The notes under the pieces were generated by a model that worked only from the letters and a program-made list of their open reading frames with translations, was not told where the DNA came from and searched no databases. From assembly GCF_029245835.1 (NCBI RefSeq), contig NZ_JAQWOO010000032.1:62001-126000 (forward strand): a DNA stretch of 64,000 bases. Reading direction: 5' to 3'. Positions 17,806 to 26,508 of the stretch are shown here, piece by piece. This DNA is from Algibacter sp. GTDB lineage: Bacteria > Bacteroidota > Bacteroidia > Flavobacteriales > Flavobacteriaceae. Both the position numbers and the translations under genes were made by a program. Position 1 is the stretch's first letter. Each line of letters begins with the position of its first letter.

Positions 17806-18435
17806 CTATACTTGTTGGCTAAGCTTCGCTTGATTAACTAGGTCAACTAAATTAGTAACTTTTAACTTTCGCATTAATCGAGCTTTATAAGTACTAACTG
17901 TTTTTTCGTTAATGTCTAATTCCTTAGATATTTCTTTGTTTTTTCTACCAATAGTCAGAAGTTTTAAAACTTCAGATTCTCTAGTAGAAAGTTTTTTGTA
18001 GAAATTTCCACTCTTATTTACTCTTGTGCCAAAAGCAAGTTGTTGCGTTAAATCATTACTTAAATGAATACCACCTTCATGTACTTTCATGATGGCTTCG
18101 TTAATAGTAATTACATTCACAGATTTGTTTAAGTAACCTGCTGCACCAGCTTTAATGGCGTTAATGGCGTAAACCTCTTCAGGTTGCGCACTAAGAATAA
18201 TGGTTTTAATGTCTGGAAAATCATTCTTCAAATAACGTAAAACCGTCAATCCATTTAATTTTGGAAAATCGGCTTCAGTTAAAATAATGTCTACAGGATT
18301 TTTCTTTACAAAATCCAAAATGGCTTCGCCATCATCTACACTACCAACAATTTTAATGTTGGGTGAGGCAGAAAAAAGAACTTCTAGTCCTTTTCTCGTA
18401 ATTGGGTGGTTGTCTGCTATTAATAATTTTATCAT
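17806..18435 (-). CDS. LuxR/NarL-type response regulator with Glu at phospho-site
   Basis: 209 residues: receiver domain (1-120) and LuxR-type helix-turn-helix (about 143-205; LSTRESEVLKLLTIGRKNKEIS, INEKTVSTYKARLMRKL). In the receiver, Ser82 and Lys104 of the usual switch set are kept, but the phospho-acceptor Asp is Glu54 (LTEADFP where LxDxxMP is expected) and the acidic pair is Asp8-Asn9. Such a change often mimics the phosphorylated state, so the protein may be active without a kinase; no histidine kinase gene is nearby. Its leader carries a promoter and two copies of an 11-base direct repeat. Confidence 0.92.
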   Translation of the reverse strand: MIKLLIADNHPITRKGLEVLFSASPNIKIVGSVDDGEAILDFVKKNPVDIILTEADFPKLNGLTVLRYLKNDFPDIKTIILSAQPEEVYAINAIKAGAAGYLNKSVNVITINEAIMKVHEGGIHLSNDLTQQLAFGTRVNKSGNFYKKLSTRESEVLKLLTIGRKNKEISKELDINEKTVSTYKARLMRKLKVTNLVDLVNQAKLSQQV

Positions 18436-18461
18436 AATAAAAAAGCTTTTTTTAAATAACT

Positions 18462-18489
18462 AGTTGAGAGATAGTTAAGTTGAGAGATT
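18462..18489. repeat. Direct repeat in the response-regulator leader
   Basis: AGTTGAGAGAT occurs at 18462-18472 and again at 18479-18489, 17 bases apart. The pair lies between the predicted promoter and the start codon of the response-regulator gene, a place suited to an operator for autoregulation. Confidence 0.55.
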
Positions 18490-18499
18490 AAGCTTGCTG

Positions 18500-18530
18500 T
18501 AAATGTAATACTTTTTTAAATAATCTGCAA
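18500..18530 (-). promoter_or_regulatory. Putative promoter of the response-regulator gene
   Basis: Read on the minus strand: TTG (18530-18528), 20 bases, TACATTTA (18507-18500), seven of eight with TAnnTTTG. It lies just beyond the nadE stop codon, so the regulator can be transcribed on its own. Confidence 0.55.
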
Positions 18531-18533
18531 TTC

Positions 18534-19322
18534 TTACAGCAGATTACTAGGAATTTCGCAAATCGGAATAGGAATCATCTTATGTTTGTTTGAGGTATTA
18601 TAGCGTTTATATATTTCAAATACGGCTTTTTCTCGTCCTGAAAAGTCCTTAGCCGTTTTTCCTTCATCATCCTTTTTCATAGCCCACTCTAATTCTGGGT
18701 ATGAAGCACCAATTTGATCTTCGTCACTTCTACTATCACCAAATAAACCATCACTAGGGGCTGCTTTCATTATAGATTCTGGTACTTTTAAAAATTCGCC
18801 TATTCGATAAACTTCAGACTTCATTAAATCTGCAATCGGACTTAAATCTACGCCACCATCACCATACTTGGTGTAAAAACCCACACCAAAATCTTCTACT
18901 TTATTTCCAGTCCCTGCAACTAATAATCCGTATAATCCTGCATAATAATAGAGCGTAGTCATTCTTAACCTAGCACGTGTATTTGCTAAGGCCATATCTA
19001 CTGTAGCTTGGTCACCATCCAAAAACACTTCCGTTTTAAACGCTTCAAAAACAGGGGTTAAGTCAGTACGCGTTTCATCTACATTATCAAAACGGTCTAA
19101 AAGCTGTGCAATATGCTCTTTGGCTCTGCTTACATGACTCTTAGCCTGATGTATAGGCATTTCAACACATAAAACGTTAAGTCCTGTTTTTGCGCAAAGT
19201 GTAGAGGTTACTGCAGAATCAATTCCACCAGAAACTCCTACAACAAAGCCATTTATTCCTGCTTTTGTAGCATAATCTTTTAACCAATTAACAATATAAT
19301 CTACAACTTTTTCTGTTTGCAT
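18534..19322 (-). CDS. nadE: NH3-dependent NAD+ synthetase
   Basis: 262 residues, the short ammonia-using form with no glutaminase domain. It amidates nicotinic acid adenine dinucleotide to NAD+ with ATP. The P-loop-like motif VSGGIDSAV (about residues 29-37), the GTGNKVEDFGVGFYTKYGDGGVD pieces and PSDGLFGDSRSDEDQIG are typical. It is transcribed divergently from gldB, from a -7 box only four bases from the gldB one. The response-regulator gene follows on the same strand after 98 bases, with its own promoter. Confidence 0.96.
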   Translation of the reverse strand: MQTEKVVDYIVNWLKDYATKAGINGFVVGVSGGIDSAVTSTLCAKTGLNVLCVEMPIHQAKSHVSRAKEHIAQLLDRFDNVDETRTDLTPVFEAFKTEVFLDGDQATVDMALANTRARLRMTTLYYYAGLYGLLVAGTGNKVEDFGVGFYTKYGDGGVDLSPIADLMKSEVYRIGEFLKVPESIMKAAPSDGLFGDSRSDEDQIGASYPELEWAMKKDDEGKTAKDFSGREKAVFEIYKRYNTSNKHKMIPIPICEIPSNLL

Positions 19323-19350
19323 TTTGAATGAATTTATTATGTAATAATAG

Positions 19351-19358
19351 TACCTTTG
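19351..19358 (+). promoter_or_regulatory. -7 box of gldB
   Basis: TACCTTTG fits TAnnTTTG exactly, 39 bases before the gldB ATG. The nearest TTG (19324-19326) is 24 bases upstream, a little long. Confidence 0.5.
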
Positions 19359-19362
19359 TAAA

Positions 19363-19370
19363 CAAAAATA
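19363..19370 (-). promoter_or_regulatory. -7 box of nadE
   Basis: The minus strand reads TATTTTTG here, a full TAnnTTTG match 40 bases before the nadE ATG. It faces away from the gldB box only four bases off. Confidence 0.45.
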
Positions 19371-19397
19371 AACCTTACACTCAATTTATAAAAATTT

Positions 19398-20384
19398 ATG
19401 ACGTTTAAGTTTTCTATGAAATCTAAAATACTGTATTTATTTGTTTTTATGAGTGCTTTTTCTTGTAGAAAAGAAAGCGCTTTGGAGTATGAAATAGCTA
19501 AGGTAAATACAGATGTTAAGATAGAGCGTTTTGAGAAGCTATTTGCTAAAGTTACTGAAGAAGACTTTCCAAATTTAAAAAAGGAATATCCTTTCATGTT
19601 TTCTGAAAAGTATCTTGATTCATTTTGGTTAGCAAAAAAAACAGATACTTTACAAATTCAGTTATTTGATGAAGTTGATAAAACCTTTTCAAATTTTGAT
19701 GATACTGAAAATGAGATAGAATTGCTATTCAACCATTTAAAATATTACTTTCTAGAGTTTAATCCGCCTCGAATTATAACCACCACTAACGATGTGGATT
19801 ATAGAAATAGAGTCATTGTAACAGATACTATTGCGATAATTGCATTAGATTCTTATCTAGGTAGCGAGCATGAGTTTTATGTGTATTCAAACATCCAAAA
19901 ATTTATAAGAAGAAATTTAAGCAAAGAGCATATAGTAGTTGACCTCGCAAATGAATATGCGAAAAAATATATCTATCACCCTAATAGAAAACGTTTATTA
20001 GATGAAATGATTTATTTCGGGAAACTATTGTATTTTAAAGATGTGATGCTTCCATTTAAAACTGAAGCAGAACGTATTGGGTATACACAATCTGAACTAG
20101 ATTGGGCCATTACAAATGAAAATTATATCTGGCGTTTTTTTGTAAGTCGCGAATTATTGTTTAGTACAGATTCTAAATTACCAAGACGATTTATTAACCC
20201 AGCACCGTTTTCTAAGTTCTATTTAGAAAGTATTGATTCAGATTCCCCAGGGCGACTAGGGCAGTATATAGGTTGGCAAATTGTAAGAGCTTATATGGAT
20301 CAAAATGATGTGACTTTAAAAGATCTGCTCATAAAAAGTACCGACGATATTTTTAATAACTCAAAATTTAAACCACGCAAATAA
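19398..20384 (+). CDS. gldB: Gliding motility lipoprotein GldB
   Basis: 328 residues. A lipoprotein signal ends in SAFSC, so the mature protein starts at Cys23 and is membrane-anchored. An alternative ATG at 19416 would shorten the signal by six residues and is equally possible. The body matches GldB: KRLLDEMIYFGKLLYFKD, TQSELDWAITNENYIWRFFV and the C-terminal GRLGQYIGWQIVRAYM. GldB was found as needed for gliding motility in Flavobacterium johnsoniae; its molecular role is not settled. The stop codon shares one base with the gldC start. The gldB-gldC pair beside nadE is a typical flavobacterial arrangement. Confidence 0.93.
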   Translation: MTFKFSMKSKILYLFVFMSAFSCRKESALEYEIAKVNTDVKIERFEKLFAKVTEEDFPNLKKEYPFMFSEKYLDSFWLAKKTDTLQIQLFDEVDKTFSNFDDTENEIELLFNHLKYYFLEFNPPRIITTTNDVDYRNRVIVTDTIAIIALDSYLGSEHEFYVYSNIQKFIRRNLSKEHIVVDLANEYAKKYIYHPNRKRLLDEMIYFGKLLYFKDVMLPFKTEAERIGYTQSELDWAITNENYIWRFFVSRELLFSTDSKLPRRFINPAPFSKFYLESIDSDSPGRLGQYIGWQIVRAYMDQNDVTLKDLLIKSTDDIFNNSKFKPRK

Positions 20385-20722
20385 TGGCAAATAAAATAAC
20401 ATCAAAAATAGAGCTTAATATTGAATTGGATGAAAACCGTGTGCCAGAAAAATTACATTGGACGGCACAAGATGGAGGGATAACTAATGAAGAAGCTAAA
20501 GCCATGATGCTTGCAGTTTGGGATGCTAAAACGCAAGAAACACTTCGTATAGATTTATGGACAAAAGATATGCCTGTAGATGAGATGAAAGTGTTTTTTC
20601 ATCAAACCTTAGTGGCTATGAGTGATACTTTTCATAGAGCAACTCAAGATGACAAAATGAGTGCAACCATGAAAGATTTTTGTGATTATTTTGCTGAAAA
20701 ATTAGAATTGAAAAAAGAATAA
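20384..20722 (+). CDS. gldC: Gliding motility protein GldC
   Basis: 112 residues, soluble, no signal peptide. The sequence matches GldC through its length: KIELNIELDENRVPEKLHW, TAQDGG near residue 28, EEAKAMMLAVWD and LWTKDMPVDEMKVFFHQTL. GldC is cytoplasmic and improves gliding in Flavobacterium johnsoniae without being as strictly needed as other Gld proteins. It overlaps gldB by one base (TAATG), which points to coupled translation. No hairpin terminator is visible after it, only a T-rich stretch. Confidence 0.94.
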   Translation: MANKITSKIELNIELDENRVPEKLHWTAQDGGITNEEAKAMMLAVWDAKTQETLRIDLWTKDMPVDEMKVFFHQTLVAMSDTFHRATQDDKMSATMKDFCDYFAEKLELKKE

Positions 20723-20735
20723 TTTATTGTTTTTT

Positions 20736-21212
20736 TTAAAAATTCATGGCTAACCCAAAACCGTTTCCGTTTGCTATGATTTTAAATTCTGGTTTAAATT
20801 CATTGTAAGATGTTGCATTTAATGATGCATTATAAGTCGCTACAGCTTCATTAATTTTTTTGTTTGCACTTGAAGAAATTGGAATTCCAATAATTACTAG
20901 TCCAGTACCAATACCTGCTAACGCCCAATTGGCTTTACCTCCGCCTAATGCGGTTCCTAATGGCCATCCTATTAAGCCACCACCTGCAAAACCTAATACA
21001 GCTGCAAGACTTCGGTTTGTGCGACCTTTTTTTATTAATTCAAAAGCACTGGTATTAGATTCCATAATGGATGCTAAGTCACCAATAGAAATCAGTTCAT
21101 CATTTTGTGTGTATTTATAACCTCCAAATACTTTTTCGGTATCAATTTTTTGTGCGTTGCAAAGCGTTAAAGTTGCTATAAAAAAAGTTAGTATTAAGAT
21201 GTTTTTTTTCAT
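20736..21212 (-). CDS. Secreted protein with glycine-zipper membrane segment
   Basis: 158 residues. Signal peptide MKKNILILTFFIATLTLCNAQ. The centre holds two glycine-rich hydrophobic helices (about 68-90, LAAVLGFAGGGLIGWPLGTALGGG, in two parts, and about 95-111, LAGIGTGLVIIGIPI), after which a polar tail ends in GFGLAMNF. This resembles small glycine-zipper envelope proteins, which can insert into a membrane as hairpins. I do not recognise a named family. It is convergent with gldC and follows the deformylase-like lipoprotein gene on the same strand after 81 bases. Confidence 0.68.
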   Translation of the reverse strand: MKKNILILTFFIATLTLCNAQKIDTEKVFGGYKYTQNDELISIGDLASIMESNTSAFELIKKGRTNRSLAAVLGFAGGGLIGWPLGTALGGGKANWALAGIGTGLVIIGIPISSSANKKINEAVATYNASLNATSYNEFKPEFKIIANGNGFGLAMNF

Positions 21213-21293
21213 TTTTTTAGGATTTAAATCTAGGTTAATGAAGTCTATATTATGAGTTTAAATATAATATTTTATTTGGTTTATTAAAATGGA

Positions 21294-21920
21294 TTAAGGT
21301 TTAGTTTCTTTCATTTCTTTTGATAAGTGATCCAAATATAAAATACCATTTAGATGATCTATTTCATGCTGAAAAACAACGGATGTAAAACCATTTACAG
21401 TTTCAGATTTGTGTTCTGCATTCATAGTGTCATATTCAATGGTAATAGAATAGGAGCGACTATTAAGGGTGTCCGTTCTATTAGGAATCGACAAACAACC
21501 TTCTTTTACTGTTTGTTTTTTCGTAGAATAAGACACGATTTTAGGATTTAAATACACTTCAAAAGGGAGGTTTTCTTTATCAAAACGTTGTGCCCAAATA
21601 ATATTTTTTAATATACCAACTTGTGGAGCTGCAATACCAACACCCATAGACATGCTGTCTCTAACTGTTGCATAAAGGCGTTTTACAAAATTTTGTAAAA
21701 TAGGATTTTTTGGATTTGGTTTTATATATGTGCTTTTTGTTCTGAGTAATAGCGAATCTCTCTTGTTATTTATTTTATAAACACGCATAGGTTTTAAGCT
21801 ATCAGCATTCATAATTAACTTAACCTCTTCCGCAGAAAAAGAATTTTTAATGAGCTTTTTTGAGCTAGAACACCCAATAATGAATAAGCATAAAACAAGA
21901 AGCGTAATTATTTTTTTCAT
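21294..21920 (-). CDS. Lipoprotein with peptide deformylase domain
   Basis: 208 residues. The N-terminus is a lipoprotein signal (lipobox FIIGC, Cys17), after which residues about 30-200 form a full peptide deformylase domain: GVGIAAPQVG (93-102), EGCLSIP (140-146, metal ligand Cys142) and QHEIDHLNG with the HExxH pair at 185-189. The catalytic set is intact, yet the protein should sit outside the cytoplasm, where nascent formyl-peptides are not normally met. It lies 37 bases after rodA on the same strand and may be co-transcribed with the rod-shape genes. Its true substrate is unknown. Confidence 0.87.
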   Translation of the reverse strand: MKKIITLLVLCLFIIGCSSSKKLIKNSFSAEEVKLIMNADSLKPMRVYKINNKRDSLLLRTKSTYIKPNPKNPILQNFVKRLYATVRDSMSMGVGIAAPQVGILKNIIWAQRFDKENLPFEVYLNPKIVSYSTKKQTVKEGCLSIPNRTDTLNSRSYSITIEYDTMNAEHKSETVNGFTSVVFQHEIDHLNGILYLDHLSKEMKETKP

Positions 21921-21957
21921 CTGAGTGATATAATTAAAAGTGGATTATCGACCGGAG

Positions 21958-23238
21958 CTACCATTCGTTTATTTTGTTTGAGTCTAACTTTATAAAAATA
22001 AAGATTAAAATAGTAAAAGCCCAGAGGCCAGAGCCTCCGTAGCTAAACATAGGTAAAGGAATACCAATGGTTGGAATTAAGCCCATAACCATCCCAATAT
22101 TTATAAAGAAATGGATAAAAATGACAGCCGCTACGCCATAACCATAAACCCTGCTAAATTGTGATTTTTGTAATTCTGCTAAATGTAAAATACGTAGCAA
22201 AAGCAATACGAAAACAATCACAACAAAGGCACTTCCTAAAAACCCCCATTCTTCGCCAACGGTACTAAAAATATAATCAGTGTGTTGTTCTGGAACAAAT
22301 TTTCCAGTAGTTCGTGTGCCTTCCATAAACCCTCTTCCTGAAAAACCTCCCGAGCTAATGGCTTTCTCAGACTCATTGAGGTTATAGGCAAAAGTACGTT
22401 TCATTTGTTCTAGCTTTTCAGGATCTTTTTCTAAACGTAACCAAAGGCTTATTCGATCTTGTTGATGAGGTTTTAAAATACTTTGGTAAAAGAATTTCAC
22501 TCCAAAAGTTACAGTAAAAGCAACTATTAATATAAAAGCAGATTGAAAAATTCTAAGTTTTTTTTTGCTTAAAAAATGAAAACTAACTACAAGTATTAAG
22601 GCAATAATGGATGTTATAATAGCTCCAAATTTTAAAGATAATATAGATAGTAAAATTATTGAAATACCAATAGTTAAATAATATTTTGGTAAGCCTTCTC
22701 GGTACAAAACAAAAAAGAAAGCACCGTAGACAATGGTACTCCCTGTATCATTTTGAAGTAATACCAAAATGGCAGGAATAGCAATAATAATGAATGTTTG
22801 TATCTGGTCTTTAAGGGTCTTAATATTCGTATTTAAATCACTAACATATTTGGCTACAGCAAGTGCTGTTGCGGTTTTAGCAAACTCACTGGGTTGGATA
22901 GTCATGCCGCCAATAGCGTACCAAGATGTGGCACCATTTACATTTTTACCAAAAATAAAAAGTCCCACTAAAGAGAGCATAGAGAGGATGTAAATAATAC
23001 TTGAAAATCGTTCGTAAAACTTAGCGTCTACAGCTAGTAAAAGGATAATTAATCCGAAGGTTAAAAAAATAAAAATGAGTTGTTTACCAAAAGGTTGAGA
23101 GATATCAAAATAATTTATGGTAGTTCCTGTATGTGATGCCGACAAAATATTCAACCACCCAAAACCAACTAATAGCATGAAAAGAAAAATGGTAATCCAA
23201 TCGAATTTAAAATGCCTATTGGTATCTCTAACCATCAA
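21958..23238 (-). CDS. rodA: Peptidoglycan glycosyltransferase RodA
   Basis: 426 residues, SEDS family, about ten transmembrane helices. RodA polymerises glycan strands for side-wall growth with PBP2. Signatures: DWITIFLFMLLVGFGWLN at the N-terminus, the GMTIQPSEFAKTATALAVA helix, the long periplasmic loop with QHTDYIFSTVGEEWGFLG holding the essential Asp region, and the C-terminal GIPLPMFSYGGSG. Its start overlaps the end of mrdA by four bases. It is the fifth gene of the mreB-mreC-mreD-mrdA-rodA unit. Confidence 0.96.
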   Translation of the reverse strand: MMVRDTNRHFKFDWITIFLFMLLVGFGWLNILSASHTGTTINYFDISQPFGKQLIFIFLTFGLIILLLAVDAKFYERFSSIIYILSMLSLVGLFIFGKNVNGATSWYAIGGMTIQPSEFAKTATALAVAKYVSDLNTNIKTLKDQIQTFIIIAIPAILVLLQNDTGSTIVYGAFFFVLYREGLPKYYLTIGISIILLSILSLKFGAIITSIIALILVVSFHFLSKKKLRIFQSAFILIVAFTVTFGVKFFYQSILKPHQQDRISLWLRLEKDPEKLEQMKRTFAYNLNESEKAISSGGFSGRGFMEGTRTTGKFVPEQHTDYIFSTVGEEWGFLGSAFVVIVFVLLLLRILHLAELQKSQFSRVYGYGVAAVIFIHFFINIGMVMGLIPTIGIPLPMFSYGGSGLWAFTILIFIFIKLDSNKINEW

Positions 23239-25172
23239 TTTTTGGATTTATTAATTCGATTCAATTCTTTTTTTAATGTATGGTACTCTTGTTCTTCAAC
23301 AATCTGTAAAGTAGTGTATCTATTAATTTTAAAAGGTTTGCCAGAATAAGGTTTAGCATACTCATTTTCTAAGCTATGTTTTAAAAGCCATTCTTCTAGA
23401 TCTTTTCTTGTAGTGTGACCTTTTATGTGTTTTTCAATCATTAAACTTGCTACTTTACCTGCAAATCTGCTTCCCCAATATCCGTTTTCAACAAAAACGG
23501 CTATGGCTATTTTAGGGTTTTCTTTAGGTGCAAAAGCGACAAATATAGAATGGTCTGTTAATTGGGTTTTAACACTGTCAATTTTCGCAAAGTTTTCAAC
23601 TGTTCCTGTTTTTCCGCAAATTTCTATATCTTTTACTTGTAATGAAGCTGCTGTTCCTTTTTTGTAAACTTGCAACATGCCTTCTATAACAGGTTCGAAG
23701 TTTACTTTATCTATGGTAGTGTATTTAGGTTTTGTAAACTGTTCTGGCAATATTTCGCCTTCAATGTTTTTTACAATATGTGGTGTATAATAATATCCTC
23801 TGTTAGCTATCGCCGCAGTCATATTAGCTAATTGTATTGGTGTAGTAGCTACTTCGCCTTGTCCAATCGCATTGGAAATCGTATATGTAGAATAAAATGT
23901 TTTGGGATAAATGCGTTTGTAATAAGCTCTGTCTGGAATTCTGCCTTTTGCTCCAACAAATAAATCGTTATTTAAATAATTGCCTAAACCAAAACTTTGT
24001 GCGTGTTTACTCCAGGCGTCAATACCATCAGAAGAACTGCCATTCTTGTCCAGAATTTTTCTGTAAGTTGTTGCAAAATAAGCATTACAAGAGCGTTGAA
24101 TACCAGTAACCATGTTATTTCTAGTACCTCTGTTACAGTGGCATTTCATAAACCTATTTCCATATTTGTAACCTGCATAGCAAGTAACGGTTTCATCAGG
24201 CGTTAATACCCCTTCTTGGAGCGCAATTAATGCATTCATTAATTTAAAAGGAGAACCGGGTTCATATTCCCCTTTCAAACTTCTATTGAAAAGTGGTTTT
24301 GCAATATTGTCTTGGTATAGTTTTGTGAAGTTTTTTGAGCGCTCTCTTCCCACTAAAATGCTGGGGTCGTAGCTTGGTGCGGTTACCATGGCTAATATTT
24401 CTCCTGTAGCGGGCTCAATGGCTATAACACCACCACGTTTATTTTTCATAAGCAATTCGCCATAAGCTTGAAGTTGCGCATCAATAGTTATGGTAATATC
24501 TTTACCTTGCTTAGGAATAGTGTCAAACGCACCGTCTTTGTATGGACCAATATTTCTATTAAATCTATCTTTTTGAATAAATTTAATGCCTTTGGTGCCT
24601 CTAAGGGTCTTTTCGTAAGATGCTTCAACGCCTTGTTTTCCTATTAAATCGCCCATTTTATAATAGGGGTCTTTTCTAATATTAGCATTATTTACCTCAC
24701 CAATATCTCCAAGAACATTGGCGCCAATAGTAGTCTCGTAATTTCTAAGGGAACGTTTTTGGATATAAAAACCATGAAACTTTCGCATTTTTTCTTGTAA
24801 AACTGCATAGTCTTCTTTTGATAAGTGCGATACAAAAACAGAGGGTAGCCTGGGCGAATAGTGTTTGGCTTTTTCGTATTTTTTTATAAAACGTACCTTG
24901 TCAATTTTTAAAAGATTACAAAACTCAAGTGTATCTAAAGGATCTACTTCTCGAGGAATAACCATTACATCATATGATGGCTGATTGGCTACAAGTAATT
25001 GGCCGTTTCTATCATAAACAAAACCGCGTTTCGGGTAGTCATAAACCTTTCTAATGGCGTTGTCTTCAAACAAGTCATTTCCACTAGAATTATAAACCTG
25101 AAGGTAGAATAACCTAGAAATAAATAAAACGCCAACAGCAATTATAGTAATGAAGAGTAAAAATTGTCTCAT
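23235..25172 (-). CDS. mrdA: Penicillin-binding protein 2 (transpeptidase)
   Basis: 645 residues, class B PBP. It cross-links peptidoglycan in the elongasome together with RodA. One N-terminal membrane helix (about 4-24) is followed by the PBP dimerisation region and the transpeptidase domain with its three motifs: SPFK (307-310, nucleophile Ser307), SCN (361-363) and KTGT (521-524). The 60-residue C-terminal tail is basic. It overlaps mreD by four bases upstream and rodA by four bases downstream. A short Cys-rich stretch (GNRFMKCHCNRGT) near 340 is a flavobacterial feature close to the active-site region. Confidence 0.96.
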   Translation of the reverse strand: MRQFLLFITIIAVGVLFISRLFYLQVYNSSGNDLFEDNAIRKVYDYPKRGFVYDRNGQLLVANQPSYDVMVIPREVDPLDTLEFCNLLKIDKVRFIKKYEKAKHYSPRLPSVFVSHLSKEDYAVLQEKMRKFHGFYIQKRSLRNYETTIGANVLGDIGEVNNANIRKDPYYKMGDLIGKQGVEASYEKTLRGTKGIKFIQKDRFNRNIGPYKDGAFDTIPKQGKDITITIDAQLQAYGELLMKNKRGGVIAIEPATGEILAMVTAPSYDPSILVGRERSKNFTKLYQDNIAKPLFNRSLKGEYEPGSPFKLMNALIALQEGVLTPDETVTCYAGYKYGNRFMKCHCNRGTRNNMVTGIQRSCNAYFATTYRKILDKNGSSSDGIDAWSKHAQSFGLGNYLNNDLFVGAKGRIPDRAYYKRIYPKTFYSTYTISNAIGQGEVATTPIQLANMTAAIANRGYYYTPHIVKNIEGEILPEQFTKPKYTTIDKVNFEPVIEGMLQVYKKGTAASLQVKDIEICGKTGTVENFAKIDSVKTQLTDHSIFVAFAPKENPKIAIAVFVENGYWGSRFAGKVASLMIEKHIKGHTTRKDLEEWLLKHSLENEYAKPYSGKPFKINRYTTLQIVEEQEYHTLKKELNRINKSKN

Positions 25173-25675
25173 TTAGATTCTTTACTAAAAATTATAGTTA
25201 CAATAACACTTAATAAAATAGTGAATATACTTGAGAATAACGTTTTTTGAAGTATTAAAATTATGTTAGAAATGCTAAATATTTCTAAAGAAAACAAAAC
25301 AATATGATGCAACACTGTTAATAGTGTGAAATAGGTGAGTTTTGAGCCAAATTCTACAGTATTAAATCTAATGGTTTGGTGCTCGTAAATCGTTCCGAAA
25401 GAAAATTTTAGAATTATTGGACGTATGTATGCTATAAATACGCATGCAGCTGCATGTATACCTCCTGTATCTAAAAACAGGTCTATGGTTAAACCAAGCA
25501 GGAAGCTTAATAGTATTAATGCAATTCGGTTGTTTTTAATAGGAAATAATCCAATAAATAGAATGTATATATAAGGGTTTATGTATCCAAAAAAATTAAT
25601 ATGATTTAAGATTAAAACCTGGATAAACACTAAGGTAATAAAACGGATGGTATGTACAGAAAAAATACTATTCAT
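25169..25675 (-). CDS. mreD: Rod-shape determining protein MreD
   Basis: 168 residues, about five transmembrane helices. MreD links MreC to the other elongasome proteins in the inner membrane. The family is poorly conserved in sequence; the call rests on the hydrophobic profile, the size, the phrase LGLTIDLFLDTGGIHAAACVFIAYIR in two parts, and the place directly between mreC and mrdA. Its ATG follows the mreC stop without spacer, and its end overlaps mrdA by four bases. Confidence 0.9.
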   Translation of the reverse strand: MNSIFSVHTIRFITLVFIQVLILNHINFFGYINPYIYILFIGLFPIKNNRIALILLSFLLGLTIDLFLDTGGIHAAACVFIAYIRPIILKFSFGTIYEHQTIRFNTVEFGSKLTYFTLLTVLHHIVLFSLEIFSISNIILILQKTLFSSIFTILLSVIVTIIFSKESK

Positions 25676-26491
25676 TTAATTATTACTTAGTAAATTGGTT
25701 ATCTCTTGTTTGTCTGCATTTTCAATAATATAAACGTGCTCAATGTTAGTCATATCATTAAAGAGTCTCACATTAATTTCATAGTAATTTTCAGCTTGGT
25801 CTAGTTTAAAATCTTCTATAACACCAACACGAACACCTTTAGGAAATATAGACGAACGACCAGAAGTAATTATAGTATCACCAATACTTACAGGTGAAAT
25901 TTTAGGAATATCTATAAGTTGAGTGAATTTTGGATCTTTTCCATTCCAGGTTAAAGTTCCAAAATGATTGGTTTTTTTTAATTGCGCACTAATTCTACTT
26001 GTGGTATTTAAAATAGAAATTACAGTAGAATAATTACGGCTAGTTTTATCTATAATACCAATAATACCTTTTGAAGAAATAACGCCAAAATCTTGTTTGA
26101 TACTGTCGTTAGTACCTTTATTTAGAGTTAAGATATTATTGTTTAATGAATAACTATTTTTTATAATATTAGAGCTAAAAAAACGATACGATTCCCCGAA
26201 AGTTAGGCTGTCAATAAAAATAGAATCTATTTCTACTTCAGAATTGTGTAGTATGGAACGTAGTCTTTTGTTTTCTTCAGCTAATAACTGATTTTGAGAT
26301 TTTAAATTGAAATAACTACTAACATTATTTACAGAATTGTAAACACCTCCAGTTAAAAAATTAGCCGAATTAATAAACTTGCTTTTATGATAGGAATGCG
26401 ATTGAATAGTAAATACCAGCGAAACACAAAACAGCAACAAGAACAACAAAAAGTTTTTGTTTCTTATTATAAAATTAATAATCTGTTGCAT
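25676..26491 (-). CDS. mreC: Rod-shape determining protein MreC
   Basis: 271 residues. One N-terminal membrane helix (about 12-29), a coiled-coil stretch (LKSQNQLLAEENKRLRSILH, about 62-81) and a periplasmic double beta-barrel with SYSLNNNILTLNKGTNDSI, GIIGIIDKTSRNYSTVISIL and DTIITSGRSSIFPKGVRVG. MreC organises PBP2 and RodA in the periplasm. It lies 17 bases after mreB and abuts mreD. Confidence 0.95.
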   Translation of the reverse strand: MQQIINFIIRNKNFLLFLLLFCVSLVFTIQSHSYHKSKFINSANFLTGGVYNSVNNVSSYFNLKSQNQLLAEENKRLRSILHNSEVEIDSIFIDSLTFGESYRFFSSNIIKNSYSLNNNILTLNKGTNDSIKQDFGVISSKGIIGIIDKTSRNYSTVISILNTTSRISAQLKKTNHFGTLTWNGKDPKFTQLIDIPKISPVSIGDTIITSGRSSIFPKGVRVGVIEDFKLDQAENYYEINVRLFNDMTNIEHVYIIENADKQEITNLLSNN

Positions 26492-26508
26492 GATTTAGTA
26501 GGTATTCT

